A stretch of DNA of 44,702 nt from Thermoanaerobaculia bacterium (GTDB lineage: Bacteria > Acidobacteriota > Thermoanaerobaculia > Multivoradales > JAHEKO01). Shown in pieces: positions 24,879 through 32,707 of the stretch. The notes under the pieces are model-generated. The model did not search any database, had not been told where the DNA came from, and saw only the letters and a list, made by a program, of their open reading frames with translations. The position numbers and the translations under genes are program-made. Every line of letters starts with the position of its first letter. The stretch's first letter is position 1. The stretch spans positions 1 to 44,702 of the forward strand of contig CAMYLC010000065.1 in NCBI GenBank assembly GCA_947259195.1. Direction: 5' to 3'.

Positions 24879-25223
24879 ATGCAAGTGTACTATCTGGAGA
24901 TCGTGACGCCCGACGTCGAAGCAGTTTGCGCCGCTTTGGCGCAGCTACACGGCATGACTTTCAGCGGGCCGGAGTCCGGTCTAGGCAATGCTCGCACCGC
25001 GGCGATGGCGAACGGAGGCAAGATCGGCGTGCGCGCACCGATGCACGAGGCCGAGGAACCGGTCGTGCGACCCTACTGGCTCGTGCCCGACGTTGCCGCG
25101 GCGGTCCAGGCGGTCCAGGCGGTCGGTGCTGAGATCGCCCACCCACCTTTGGAAATCCCCGGCCACGGTACCTTTGCCATCTACATCCAGGGCGGTATCC
25201 AGCACGGCCTCTGGCAGGTGTGA
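24879..25223 (+). CDS. VOC (glyoxalase/bleomycin-resistance-like) superfamily protein
   Basis: ATG 24879 lies five bases after GGAGG (a TTG 12 bases upstream falls inside the ribosome site and is rejected). The 114-residue product begins MQVYYLEIVTPDVEAVCAAL and has a second half YWLVPDVAAAVQAVQAVGAE with HGTFAIYIQGGIQHGLWQV, the paired beta-alpha-beta modules of VOC proteins. Metal ligands are not fully obvious (Glu8 and His residues near the end are candidates). The reaction is unknown. Confidence 0.8.
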   Translation: MQVYYLEIVTPDVEAVCAALAQLHGMTFSGPESGLGNARTAAMANGGKIGVRAPMHEAEEPVVRPYWLVPDVAAAVQAVQAVGAEIAHPPLEIPGHGTFAIYIQGGIQHGLWQV

Positions 25224-25578
25224 AGACGGTCCCCTCACAAGGTCCGCGGGTCGCAGAGCAGAGATTCTGGCTTGCGGGTCATGGAGAATAGGTGCCTGTC
25301 CCCATTTCAAACTCGGCCGAAGGGTGGGTCAACTCACGCTAGGCTGCGCACGAACTGAGGCTGCCGGTCGCCTAGGCCGCCCAGGAGCGCAGTCCAGCCT
25401 TCCTGTTGTTTGGCTAAGCGAAACCGCTCAGGTGAGAGCTCCGGCCGGGAGCACGCGGTTCCTGGGGTATCGCTGGGACCCGTTGCCTATGCTGTTCTTA
25501 TCTTCAGGGTACCCGAACTATTCCAGCAGTCCAATATAGGTTGGGCGTCTAAACAGAGTTTGCTTCCTGGGGGAACAC
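25224..25578. other. Intergenic region with REP element and cassette boundary
   Basis: No gene is seen. A REP core lies at 25287-25316. A perfect R' box GTTGGGC at 25540-25546, followed by GTC as in sites 2 and 4, marks the left border of the DUF4386 cassette. No matching R'' was found in the 120 bp upstream, so the parent site is an attI-like or degraded attC. Confidence 0.55.
25287..25316 (+). repeat. REP element
   Basis: AATAGGTGCCTGTCCCCATT carries the AGGTGCCTGTC core of the RAYT-associated repeats, in variant form with CCCC in place of ACCG. Confidence 0.6.
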
Positions 25579-26349
25579 ATGGGTCAGAATCGCACCTTGA
25601 ACGCGTCGCAATCCGCTGCCGCGAGAGTCGCCGGAGTAGCTCTACTTCTCGGCATTGCAATCGTGGTCATCGCAAACTACAGCGTTACCTTCCGGCTTAT
25701 CGTGCCGAACAACGCGGTTGACACTGCTCTGAACATCTCTACACACGAACTCCTGTTCCGTGCCAACATCGTATGTGATGTCTTGTACCTCGTAGATCTG
25801 TTGGTCCTACTGGTAGCGCTTTACGTGGTGCTCAAGCCAGTCAACCAAGGTGCCGCACTGGTAGCGGCGGTCTTCAGGCTGGTGCTTGCGTTGGCATGGG
25901 CCGTTATCGCATGCAAGATGCTGGGCGTCCTGCGGCTGTTGGGCGACACCGGATACTTGTCAGTGTTCGGGACGGAGCAGCTGCGCACTCTGGCAATGCT
26001 CCGTCTTTCCGATGCCAACAATGCGTACTACATTGGCTTGCCATTCTGGGGCTTGGCATCAACGGTATGTAGTGTCCTCTGGCTTAAGTCTAAGTACATC
26101 CCAAAGGCACTTGCTGCCTATGGCGTGATTGCTTCTGTGTGGTGCGTTTTCTGTGCCCTTGCATTCATAGCTCTTCCACACTTCGACAAGACGGTCAACG
26201 CAAATCTGTTCGATGTTCCGTTGGTCCTCTTCGAGCTTGTCCTGGGCCTTTGGCTTCTTCTCAAGGGTGTGCGAGCCTCTGACACAGGCGCCCAACCAGT
26301 CGTCCAAGCGGACGCGCGAAAAGCGCGCGCCGCTCAACTCAAGCGTTAG
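25579..26349 (+). CDS. Cassette gene: DUF4386-family membrane protein
   Basis: The 256-residue product, starting behind GGGGGAACAC, has seven or so helices and the DUF4386 pattern: ARVAGVALLLGIAIVVIANY, ALNISTHELLFRANIVCDVL, YLVDLLVLLVALYVVLKPVN, LRLSDANNAYYIGLPFWGLA and a C-terminal Trp-rich helix. It sits between R' boxes at 25540 and 26345, a complete ~805-bp cassette. Its last ~20 residues (from AQPVVQADARKARA) are encoded by the attC itself and the stop TAG lies within the GTTAGGT box, so part of the tail may be a by-product of cassette architecture. Function unknown. Confidence 0.85.
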   Translation: MGQNRTLNASQSAAARVAGVALLLGIAIVVIANYSVTFRLIVPNNAVDTALNISTHELLFRANIVCDVLYLVDLLVLLVALYVVLKPVNQGAALVAAVFRLVLALAWAVIACKMLGVLRLLGDTGYLSVFGTEQLRTLAMLRLSDANNAYYIGLPFWGLASTVCSVLWLKSKYIPKALAAYGVIASVWCVFCALAFIALPHFDKTVNANLFDVPLVLFELVLGLWLLLKGVRASDTGAQPVVQADARKARAAQLKR

Positions 26350-26351
26350 GT
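26290..26351 (+). other. attC site 5, aadA-like
   Basis: R'' GCCCAAC (26290-26296) and R' GTTAGGT (26345-26351) are perfect. L'' has CAGTCGTCCAAGCGGACG and L' has CGCTCAACTCAAGC; CGCGC-GAAAA-GCGCG closes the hairpin. The 62-bp layout and much of the sequence (TCGTCCAAGC...CAACTCAAGCGTTAG) closely follow the classical attC of aadA cassettes in mobile integrons. Confidence 0.95.
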
Positions 26352-26443
26352 GCTCGTGATACGGAGAGCATAGATTCAGCGATGCGTGGTTACACGAACC
26401 GCCCATTAGCTATCTGCAAACTCAGCACAGTTGGAGACTGACA

Positions 26444-27457
26444 ATGAAAGCCGTTGCCTATAGAACCCCTGGTCCCATTGACCGCGAGGATGCCCTGCTG
26501 GACATCACCCTCGAGACCCCCGAAGCCGAAGGCCGCGATCTGCTCGTCAAGGTCATCGCCGTGTCGGTAAACCCCGTGGATACCAAGTTGCGCCTCGGCG
26601 CTGCGCCCGAAGGGGATGAATGGCGGGTGCTTGGATTTGACGCCGCCGGCGTTGTCGAGGCGGTCGGGCCCGAGGTGCAAGATTTCAAACCGGGCGATGC
26701 GGTTTTCTATGCCGGTTCCATCGCCCGATCCGGCACCAACAGTGAATTTCACCTTGTCGATGAACGCATCGTGGGCCGTAAACCCGCCTCCTCAAGCGAT
26801 GCGGAGGCCGCAGCACTTCCACTCACGGCGATCACCGCTTGGGAAATGCTGTTCGACCGTCTCGATGTCCAGCGCCCGACCCCGCAGGGAGGGAATACCA
26901 TTCTGGTCATTGGTGGCGCAGGTGGCGTTGGCTCGATCACCATCCAGCTTCTACGGGCCTTGACCGATCTGACGGTGATCGCCACCGCCTCGCGTCCTGA
27001 AACGCAGAATTGGGTGCGCGAATGCGGGGCCCATCACGTGATCGACCACCGCCAGGCTTTGGCACCCCAGGTCGAGGCTCTGGGTCTCGGCGCTCCCGGT
27101 TTCGTGTTCTCAACCACTCAGACCGACCAGCATTGGGCTGACATCGTCGAGCTGATTGGGCCGCAGGGTCGTTTTGGCCTGATCGACGACCCGGAAGAGC
27201 TCGACGTCATGCCGTTGAAGCTCAAAGCCGTTTCCCTTCATTGGGAAATGATGTTCACTCGTTCGCTCTTCGGCACACCGGATATGGCGGAGCAGGGCAA
27301 GCTGTTGAAAGAAGTGGCCGCGCTGGTCGATGCGGGGCGTATCCGTTCAACCGCTACCGAAGTCGCCGGTAAGATCGACGCCGCGACTCTGCGCGCGGTG
27401 CACGCCCGGATCGAAAGCGGCTCTGCGCGCGGCAAGATCGTGCTTGAAGGTTTCTGA
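26444..27457 (+). CDS. MDR-family zinc-type alcohol dehydrogenase / quinone oxidoreductase-like protein
   Basis: The 337-residue product begins MKAVAYRTPGPIDREDALLD, with the GroES-like domain (SVNPVDTKLRLGA, VLGFDAAGVVEAVGPEVQDF, GDAVFYAG) and a Rossmann domain with GGNTILVIGGAGGVGSITIQ (Gly-x-Gly-x-x-Gly). The family NADPH-dependent quinone/enone reductases lack the catalytic zinc, and no zinc Cys set is seen here. It starts 92 bp after attC 5. No attC closely follows, so cassette status is uncertain. The substrate is unknown. Confidence 0.9.
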   Translation: MKAVAYRTPGPIDREDALLDITLETPEAEGRDLLVKVIAVSVNPVDTKLRLGAAPEGDEWRVLGFDAAGVVEAVGPEVQDFKPGDAVFYAGSIARSGTNSEFHLVDERIVGRKPASSSDAEAAALPLTAITAWEMLFDRLDVQRPTPQGGNTILVIGGAGGVGSITIQLLRALTDLTVIATASRPETQNWVRECGAHHVIDHRQALAPQVEALGLGAPGFVFSTTQTDQHWADIVELIGPQGRFGLIDDPEELDVMPLKLKAVSLHWEMMFTRSLFGTPDMAEQGKLLKEVAALVDAGRIRSTATEVAGKIDAATLRAVHARIESGSARGKIVLEGF

Positions 27458-27500
27458 TCGGGTGCTTGGTGGAGTCGAATCACCCTATGGGAGTGTCGAC

Positions 27501-27884
27501 ATGCAGAACAACCTGGAAGCAAACAAGCAGAATGCCATTGCCTTCTACCGTGCAGCGTATTTGGGTGATCCCGCCAAGGCTGTCGAAATGTACGTGGGTG
27601 CAGAGTATATTCAACACAATCCACTAGTAGGGGACGGGAAGCAGGCGTTCATTGATTACTTCACTGAAATGGCGGCGCAATACCCCAGCAAGGAGATCGA
27701 GTTCGTGCGTGCGGTTGCCGAGGGAGACCTGGTTGCCTTGCACACTCATCAAACTTGGCCAGGCAATGCAGAATACGTAACGATGGACTTCTTCCGATTC
27801 GATGCGGACGGAAAGATCATCGAGCATTGGGACGCCATGCAAGAAGTGCCAGATGAGACAAAGAACGGCAATGCAATGTATTGA
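27501..27884 (+). CDS. NTF2-like / SnoaL-type protein
   Basis: The 127-residue product has the compact cone-shaped alpha+beta pattern: NAIAFYRAAYLGDPAKAVEM, YVGAEYIQHNPLVGDGKQAF, EFVRAVAEGDLVALHTHQTW and FFRFDADGKIIEHWDAMQEV. The YIQHNP and IIEHWD motifs are the usual SnoaL-like/steroid-isomerase-like hallmark. ATG 27501 is preferred over longer in-frame starts (back to 27330), which run through the end of the dehydrogenase gene. Binding or isomerase roles vary in the family. It lies 43 bp after the reductase, a probable two-gene unit. Confidence 0.85.
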   Translation: MQNNLEANKQNAIAFYRAAYLGDPAKAVEMYVGAEYIQHNPLVGDGKQAFIDYFTEMAAQYPSKEIEFVRAVAEGDLVALHTHQTWPGNAEYVTMDFFRFDADGKIIEHWDAMQEVPDETKNGNAMY

Positions 27885-27951
27885 ATTCGCACCCTACAAG
27901 ACACTGCAACTGACCGGGCACTACGCTGCGTCAGAGGTTCTCTGTCTATTC

Positions 27952-28314
27952 ATGTGGCGAAGATCTGACATCTTCGTGTGGGCTGTTGTTCTCCTGACCC
28001 TGTTGGGGTGTCGGGAGCCGGCCAACGTCGAAGAGGGGTTGGCTTCGTACTACGCGGATTCGTTTCACGGCCGCAAGACCGCTAGCGGCGACACCTACAG
28101 CAAGCGGGCCTACACCGCTGCACATAGGACCCTGGCCTTCGATAATCGAGTCAAGGTAACCAATCTCGACAACGACAAGTCGGTGTGGGTGCGAATCAAT
28201 GATCGCGGACCGCATGTGGAGGGCCGGATCATCGATCTCTCCGGTGCAGCGGCTCGCAAGTTGGGGATCAGCGAGACCGGAACCGCGAAGGTGCGGCTGG
28301 AAATCCACGAGTAA
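27952..28314 (+). CDS. RlpA-like double-psi beta-barrel lipoprotein
   Basis: The 120-residue protein (ATG 27952) has a lipoprotein signal with lipobox LTLLGC (Cys20) and a DPBB domain: EEGLASYYADSFHGRKTASG, DTYSKRAYTAAHRTLAFDNR, VKVTNLDNDKSVWVRINDRG and RIIDLSGAAARKLGISETGT. These are the RlpA signatures, including the VRINDRGP and RIIDLS motifs and the catalytic-type His/Asp. RlpA proteins cleave naked glycan strands at the septum or bind them; the C-terminal SPOR domain is absent, so septal targeting may differ. Upstream (27895) ACCCTACAAGACACTGCAAC resembles a decayed attC half. Confidence 0.9.
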   Translation: MWRRSDIFVWAVVLLTLLGCREPANVEEGLASYYADSFHGRKTASGDTYSKRAYTAAHRTLAFDNRVKVTNLDNDKSVWVRINDRGPHVEGRIIDLSGAAARKLGISETGTAKVRLEIHE

Positions 28315-28374
28315 AATTTGCACCTGGATCGACCTGAGAATTCATTCCGACTGCAGGAGAAGTATCCGAAAGCG

Positions 28375-29364
28375 ATGATGAAGGCGGCGTGGTACGAACG
28401 ACAGGGTCCTCCCTCGGATGTCTTGGTGATTGGAGAGACCTCCACACCCGAGCCCGGACCTGGAGAGGTCCGAATCCGAGTCTCCTCTTCAGGTGTCAAT
28501 CCTGGCGATGTGAAGAAGCGTCAAGACACCTTTGGCCTGGGGATGGCCTACCCCCGAGTGATTCCCCATAGCGACGGGGCGGGGGTGATCGACCAAGTCG
28601 GCGATGGGGTATCAGCTTCTCGAGTAGGCGAGCGTGTGTGGTGCTTCGGGGCGCAGAGTTATCGTCCGTTTGGCACCGCTGCGGAGTATGTCGTGGTGCC
28701 TTCGAACCAGGCGGTCCACCTTCCGGACGGCGTGTCGTTTGATCAGGGCTCATGTCTCGGCATACCCGGCATTACGGCTCATCGCGCTGTACACGTAGCC
28801 GGTTCGGTGAGTGGGCGGACCGTTCTTGTGCAGGGCGGCGGTGGGGCGGTTGGGCAATGCGCAATCGCGCTGGCCCGGCAGGCAGGAGCACGAGTGATCG
28901 CCACGGTCCGCTCCGAACGCGATGAGAGAGTCGCTGCAGGCGCGGGAGCTCACCTGGTGGTTCGCTCAAACAACCTCTCTGCTGAAGAGATTGTCGATCG
29001 CATACAGAATCACGCTCCGAATAGCATCGACCACATTGTCGAGGTCGCTTTTCACGCCAACATCGACGTGGACGAGATGCTCTTGGCTCCGAACGGCTCG
29101 ATCGCGACCTACGCGACGGGGAACCCAGAACCGGTGATCCCGTTCTGGCCGCTAGTCTTCAAGAATACGCGTCTCTTCTTTCTGGGGAGCGACGACTTTC
29201 CCGAAGAGGCAAAACTGGCCGCGGCCCTCGGTTTGAACGCCGCACTGGAAGGGAAGTGGACTGGTCTCGAGGTGGAAGCGCGATATTCGCTGACATCCAT
29301 CGCAGAGGCCCATGAGGCGGTCGAGCAGCGAACGGTGTCAGGGCGAGTTCTAGTGACTCTGTGA
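28375..29364 (+). CDS. NADPH:quinone reductase-like MDR protein
   Basis: The 329-residue protein begins MMKAAWYERQGPPSDVLVIG and shows the GroES-like domain (VSSSGVNPGDVKKRQDTFGL, PRVIPHSDGAGVIDQVGDGV) and Rossmann glycine loop (TVLVQGGGGAVGQCAIALAR), with VEVAFHANIDVDEMLLAPNG near the C-terminus. The zeta-crystallin/QOR subfamily fits and zinc ligands are absent. ATG 28375 and 28378 are both possible. It is a different subfamily from the 26444 protein. An attC-like site (29393-29467) lies 28 bp after its stop, so this gene may be cassette cargo. Confidence 0.9.
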   Translation: MMKAAWYERQGPPSDVLVIGETSTPEPGPGEVRIRVSSSGVNPGDVKKRQDTFGLGMAYPRVIPHSDGAGVIDQVGDGVSASRVGERVWCFGAQSYRPFGTAAEYVVVPSNQAVHLPDGVSFDQGSCLGIPGITAHRAVHVAGSVSGRTVLVQGGGGAVGQCAIALARQAGARVIATVRSERDERVAAGAGAHLVVRSNNLSAEEIVDRIQNHAPNSIDHIVEVAFHANIDVDEMLLAPNGSIATYATGNPEPVIPFWPLVFKNTRLFFLGSDDFPEEAKLAAALGLNAALEGKWTGLEVEARYSLTSIAEAHEAVEQRTVSGRVLVTL

Positions 29365-29392
29365 ATCGAGGTCGCTACCAGCTCACCGTCAA

Positions 29393-29467
29393 GCCCAATC
29401 CACCGCTGCGCAGTAGCGCTCTCGGGCTCCGGTCATTGCACCGCAATGCGATGCGGTATGGTTGGGT
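29393..29467 (+). other. Putative attC site 6
   Basis: R'' GCCCAAT (29393-29399, six of seven) and R' GTTGGGT (29461-29467, perfect) enclose sequence whose outer arms pair: GCCCAATCCACCGCTGCG against CGATGCGGTATGGTTGGGT with a few gaps. Length 75 bp, the same as site 8. A second R' box GTTGGGC stands at 29545-29551, 51 bp before the DJ-1 gene. Confidence 0.5.
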
Positions 29468-29602
29468 GGCGAGTTCAATCGAAACGCTGCCGACACTCTT
29501 GGGCTGGTGCAGTTCATCAACATTGCGCATAATGTTTCTTTCTGGTTGGGCGGCCTGTAGGCCGGCAACCACACTCACACCTAGACAAACTGGAGAAAAG
29601 GC

Positions 29603-30292
29603 ATGGCCAACATCCTCGTCGTACTCACATCACACAACCAGCTCGGAGACACGGGGCACCAAACGGGGTTCTGGCTGGAAGAGCTTGCTGCTCCCTACTA
29701 TGTGTTCAAGGACGCAGGAGCAGAGCTCACGCTGGCTTCCCCAGAAGGCGGGCAGCCGCCGCTCGACCCCAAGAGCGACGACCCCGACGCACAGACCGAG
29801 GCTACTCGTCGGTTCAAGGCTGACAGCGACGCGAATGTAGAACTTGCCGCCACCGCTAGGCTGGATTCGCTTTCGGCCCGCGACTTTGATGCGGTCTTCT
29901 ACCCCGGAGGACACGGCCCTCTCTGGGACCTCGTCGACAACGAAGCGTCCATCCGGCTGATCGAAGATTTCTGGGCAAGCAACAAGCCCGTATCCGCCGT
30001 GTGCCATGCTCCGATTGCTCTCGTCAATGCCAAGGACGAAAACGGTGAAAACATCGTCAAGAACCGAGAAGTGACAGGTTTCACGAACTCTGAAGAGGAA
30101 GCTGTAGGCCTCACCAAGGTTGTTCCTCTCCTCGTAGAGGACACGATGACCGCTCGAGGTGCCAAGTACTCGAAAGTTGACGACTGGCAGTCCCACACGT
30201 GCCAGGACGGCAATCTCATCACCGGCCAAAATCCGGCCTCATCAGAGGCGGTGGCAAAGCTCGTTCTCGCAGCGCTTGAACGGCAACGCTGA
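29603..30292 (+). CDS. Cassette gene: DJ-1/PfpI-superfamily type-1 glutamine-amidotransferase-like protein
   Basis: The 229-residue protein shows the Hsp31/YDR533C-type glyoxalase III pattern: TGFWLEELAAPYYVFKDAGA with the Glu and Pro motif, DFDAVFYPGGHGPLWDLVDN and the nucleophile elbow VSAVCHAPIALVNA with the catalytic Cys. Such proteins convert methylglyoxal or act as chaperones or deglycases. It lies between R' GTTGGGC (29545) and the R'' GCCTAAC (30417), as a cassette gene would. Ribosome site GGAGAAAAGG precedes the ATG. Confidence 0.9.
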   Translation: MANILVVLTSHNQLGDTGHQTGFWLEELAAPYYVFKDAGAELTLASPEGGQPPLDPKSDDPDAQTEATRRFKADSDANVELAATARLDSLSARDFDAVFYPGGHGPLWDLVDNEASIRLIEDFWASNKPVSAVCHAPIALVNAKDENGENIVKNREVTGFTNSEEEAVGLTKVVPLLVEDTMTARGAKYSKVDDWQSHTCQDGNLITGQNPASSEAVAKLVLAALERQR

Positions 30293-30416
30293 GTATGGAT
30301 CGAGGTTCCTCAGCTTCTTGCGCTCTTTCGGCACGATATGAACACCTCAGCGGCGCATGGGTGAGAGCGGACCGTGAGCGTCGTTTTCGCTGGCCCTACT
30401 GGCGTGGCGGGTGGCC

Positions 30417-30454
30417 GCCTAACCAGGCGCAGCTGAGCACCCAATCTGTTAGGC
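30417..30454 (+). other. attC site 7, shortened
   Basis: R'' GCCTAAC (30417-30423) and R' GTTAGGC (30448-30454) are both perfect, and the left part CAGGCGCAGCTGAGC is a standard L''. Only 24 bp separate the boxes, shorter than the ~57-bp minimum known for working attC, so the L' half has probably been deleted. Confidence 0.65.
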
Positions 30455-30586
30455 CTGCTTGGATCTCGACTTGCGGTCCGAGTTGGCGAACATCTGAGAG
30501 CAGTCGAGAGTAGGATCTCATGAGTCGTCGGCGATTGCGAGGTACTGTTCCGCGGGGAAATTCAACAACTTCGAAGGGCCGTGACA

Positions 30587-30847
30587 ATGTTTGAGCACAT
30601 GGACTTTGCTCCGCAAGCAGTCGAGAACCGTAGATTCCGGCAGTAGAAACTTGAGAACCTCGGGTTCGTTGTTGAGGCTGCCAACAACTGGGTCCATGAC
30701 AATTCAGTAGAGATCATCAATAGCGAGACACTTGTGTTTCCTGTGGTGTCCAATAAACCGAAGGAGAGTTTCGAAGAAACCTCGATGCACGTCGAACTCG
30801 GAAATGCTCAGTGGACACAAGTTGTTCGTCTGTGGTTTCGCAGATAG
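30587..30847 (+). pseudogene. Disrupted cassette gene with in-frame amber codon
   Basis: The frame from ATG 30587 reads MFEHMDFAPQAVENRRFRQ, then TAG (30644-30646), then KLENLGFVVEAANNWVHDNS, VEIINSETLVFPVVSNKPKE, SFEETSMHVELGNAQWTQVV and a stop at 30845. The second half has coherent amphipathic character with no upstream start. It lies in the cassette between attC 7 and attC 8. One sense-to-stop change fits a recently dead gene. The 30732-30965 frame that overlaps it is taken to be a shadow. Family not recognised. Confidence 0.55.
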
Positions 30848-30892
30848 TTCCGGACTCGCCCAGACGCATTTTGAAGCCATGATGGGACGTAC

Positions 30893-30967
30893 GCCTAGCA
30901 AATCACTGCAGCGGACAATACCGCCCGCTTCGCGGCCGGCATTGCAGCTGAATTCAAGTCGTTAGGT
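30893..30967 (+). other. attC site 8
   Basis: R'' GCCTAGC (30893-30899, six of seven) and R' GTTAGGT (30961-30967, perfect). The centre forms a strong hairpin: CAATACCGCCCGC-TTC-GCGGCCGGCATTG. The AATTCAAGTCGTTAGG right arm is characteristic of attC. Length 75 bp. Confidence 0.85.
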
Positions 30968-30976
30968 TGCAGAGAG

Positions 30977-31516
30977 ATGATGTCAATCGCCGATGCTCAA
31001 CGCGACATGAGGGAGGCGTACTACTGTGGCGCCACCGGAGCAGTCACTTCGGCCACTGCTTGGCTAATTGCCGCGCTAGTCGCGACTTTCGCCAATCCAA
31101 CGGCTGGGATACTGACGCTTATTATCGGTGGCATGCTGATCTTCCCAGCTTCGGTGGTCCTATGCAAAGTCATTGGAAGATCAGGCAAGCACAGCAATGG
31201 AAACCCATTGGCGCCACTTGCAATAGAAGGCACCATATGGATGCTGCTCTCCATACCAGTGGCCATTGGGGCCGCCCTGTACAGGGTTGAGTGGTTCTTT
31301 CCAGCAATGATGCTTGTAATTGCTGGTCGATACTTCACGTTTGCAACACTCTATGGAATGAGGGTTTATTGGGTTTTCGGAGCAACGCTTGCCATTTCTG
31401 CCTTTCCGTTGGCGGCCTTTGAGGCACCCGCATTTGCTGGCGCCCATACCGGCGCATTGATTGAATACGTCTATGGCATCGTCATCTTTGCCGTCGGCAA
31501 GCCAAGTGCAACCTAA
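30977..31516 (+). CDS. Cassette gene: DUF7010-like membrane protein
   Basis: The 179-residue product starts just 10 bp after the R' box of attC 8 behind AGAGAG. It opens MMSIADAQRDMREAYYCGAT, a recurrent start in the DUF7010 group, followed by five helices with the loop KVIGRSGKHSNGNPLAPLAI and a C-terminal membrane anchor. Its stop TAA (31514-31516) lies within the R'' box ACCTAAC of the next half-site, a strong sign of cassette organisation. Function unknown. Confidence 0.85.
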   Translation: MMSIADAQRDMREAYYCGATGAVTSATAWLIAALVATFANPTAGILTLIIGGMLIFPASVVLCKVIGRSGKHSNGNPLAPLAIEGTIWMLLSIPVAIGAALYRVEWFFPAMMLVIAGRYFTFATLYGMRVYWVFGATLAISAFPLAAFEAPAFAGAHTGALIEYVYGIVIFAVGKPSAT

Positions 31517-31540
31517 CCAGGCGCTGCCGCTGACGTGCCA
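31511..31540 (+). other. attC left half (site 9), right half lost
   Basis: R'' ACCTAAC (31511-31517) and L'' CAGGCGCTGCCGCTGACGTG are intact, but no GTTRRRY partner appears in the next 150 bp. Just after, GGGTGCGAATCCCGTACG (31546-31563) resembles a tRNA T-arm and shares 13 bases with the fragment at 16076. The array seems to have been cut here and joined to the AraC region. Confidence 0.6.
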
Positions 31541-31565
31541 CTTCGGGTGCGAATCCCGTACGTTC

Positions 31566-32444
31566 TCAGACCGAAGACATAGCGCTTGCGCGGTGCTGTT
31601 GCGGGCTGACGCCTCGCACTCGTTTGAACGCCGTGCTGAGCGCGAAGGGGCTGCTGTAGCCCACCTTCCGAGCCACCGAGCCGACGGTTGCGTCCGGTTC
31701 GCACAGCAGATCGGCGGCCAAGGCAAGCCGCCAGCCGGTGAGAAACGTCATCGGCGGTTCGCCCACGATGTCGTGAAACCGGCGAGCGAGCGCCGATCGC
31801 GACACGCCGGTCTCCGCGGCGAGGCTGGCCACCGTCCAACCATGAACGGGGCTAGCGTGCATGATGCGTAGCGCATGCCCGACGATCGGATCGCTCTGGG
31901 ATAGGTACCAGGCTGGCTGCTCGGCCTCGGGTCGAGCGAACCAGGCCCGCAGCACCGCGATGAGCAGCAGATCGAGCAAGCGGTCGAGCACAGCCGCCTG
32001 ACCGGGCTCGTCCTTGACCACCTCGTCGCAGAGCAGCGAGACGAGCGGCGAGTCCCACTGATCGTTGGCCAGCGACAGCAGCGAAGGCAGCGCGCGCACC
32101 AGCCGATGGCTGATGTCGCCCATCGACTCGTAGGCACCGACGAGCATCACCATGGAGCCGTCAGGGTCATTGCCCCATGTCCGCACGCCTAGCGACATCG
32201 CTTGCTCCATGGAGTCACCGTCCGGAGAACAGCAGCGCTGACCGGGGTGGATGACGACTTCAGGCGAGGTCGCCGGGTCGTCAGCGACGGTGTAGTGGTC
32301 GGGGGCGCGGGTGACGGCGACGTCGCCGGGGCCCAGTCGCACGGTCTCGCCCCGGTCGTGCACGACCCACGCTTCGCCCTTCACGATGGCCATCAGCGTG
32401 AGCGGCGATTCTGCGAGGATCCGCAGCGACCACGGTGGTTCCAT
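31566..32444 (-). CDS. AraC-family transcriptional regulator, probably N-terminally shortened
   Basis: The 292-residue frame opens MEPPWSLRILAESPLTLMAI, the start of the cupin domain (KGEAWVVHDRGETVRLGPGD, then DPATSPEVVIHPGQR) of the AraC cupin_6 group. The two helix-turn-helices follow: WTVASLAAETGVSRSALARR and LLCEPDATVGSVARKVGYSS with FALSTAFKRVRGVSPQQHRA. The upstream residues GGAFALRTV continue the family pattern, but a TAG stops the frame at once, so roughly 10-20 residues of the normal start are replaced by unrelated sequence. The regulator may still work; target unknown. Confidence 0.85.
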   Translation of the reverse strand: MEPPWSLRILAESPLTLMAIVKGEAWVVHDRGETVRLGPGDVAVTRAPDHYTVADDPATSPEVVIHPGQRCCSPDGDSMEQAMSLGVRTWGNDPDGSMVMLVGAYESMGDISHRLVRALPSLLSLANDQWDSPLVSLLCDEVVKDEPGQAAVLDRLLDLLLIAVLRAWFARPEAEQPAWYLSQSDPIVGHALRIMHASPVHGWTVASLAAETGVSRSALARRFHDIVGEPPMTFLTGWRLALAADLLCEPDATVGSVARKVGYSSPFALSTAFKRVRGVSPQQHRASAMSSV

Positions 32445-32467
32445 AACCGTGCGCAGCGCGAAGGCGC

Positions 32468-32523
32468 CTCCCGCCAGCTAATGATCGCGGCATAGGTGTC
32501 AACCCGCGTGACGCTGTCGTCGT
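32468..32523 (-). pseudogene. Fragment matching the C-terminus of the metallopeptidase at 41449
   Basis: On the minus strand this reads DDSVTRVDTYAAIISWREA, about 12 of 18 positions matching the DSVTRDGTYAAMVEWRKG tail of the 41449-42258 gene. The DNA matches over ~42 bp, GCGGCATAGGTG and ACGCTGTCG being identical. It lies directly upstream of the AraC gene and marks a rearrangement junction. Confidence 0.6.
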
Positions 32524-32707
32524 TACGTTGCTGTAGGGGTCCGGGACGCTGACTCCAACGGGGCTCCATGTCCTGCTCATGCTCGGACTCGGCACCCCTG
32601 TTACCTGCTACGATCCTGCCCAACCGAGAATCAGTGCCCGATCTCTCGAGAGAGGCCGGCGGCGCGGATGTTGATCGGCCGAGAGACGTCATGAAACGGA
32701 GGGTGGA

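Noticed and set aside
27895..27940. ACCCTACAAGACACTGCAAC as an attC half
   Set aside because: It resembles L'' of other sites but has a defective box and no right half; kept only as a remark under the RlpA gene.
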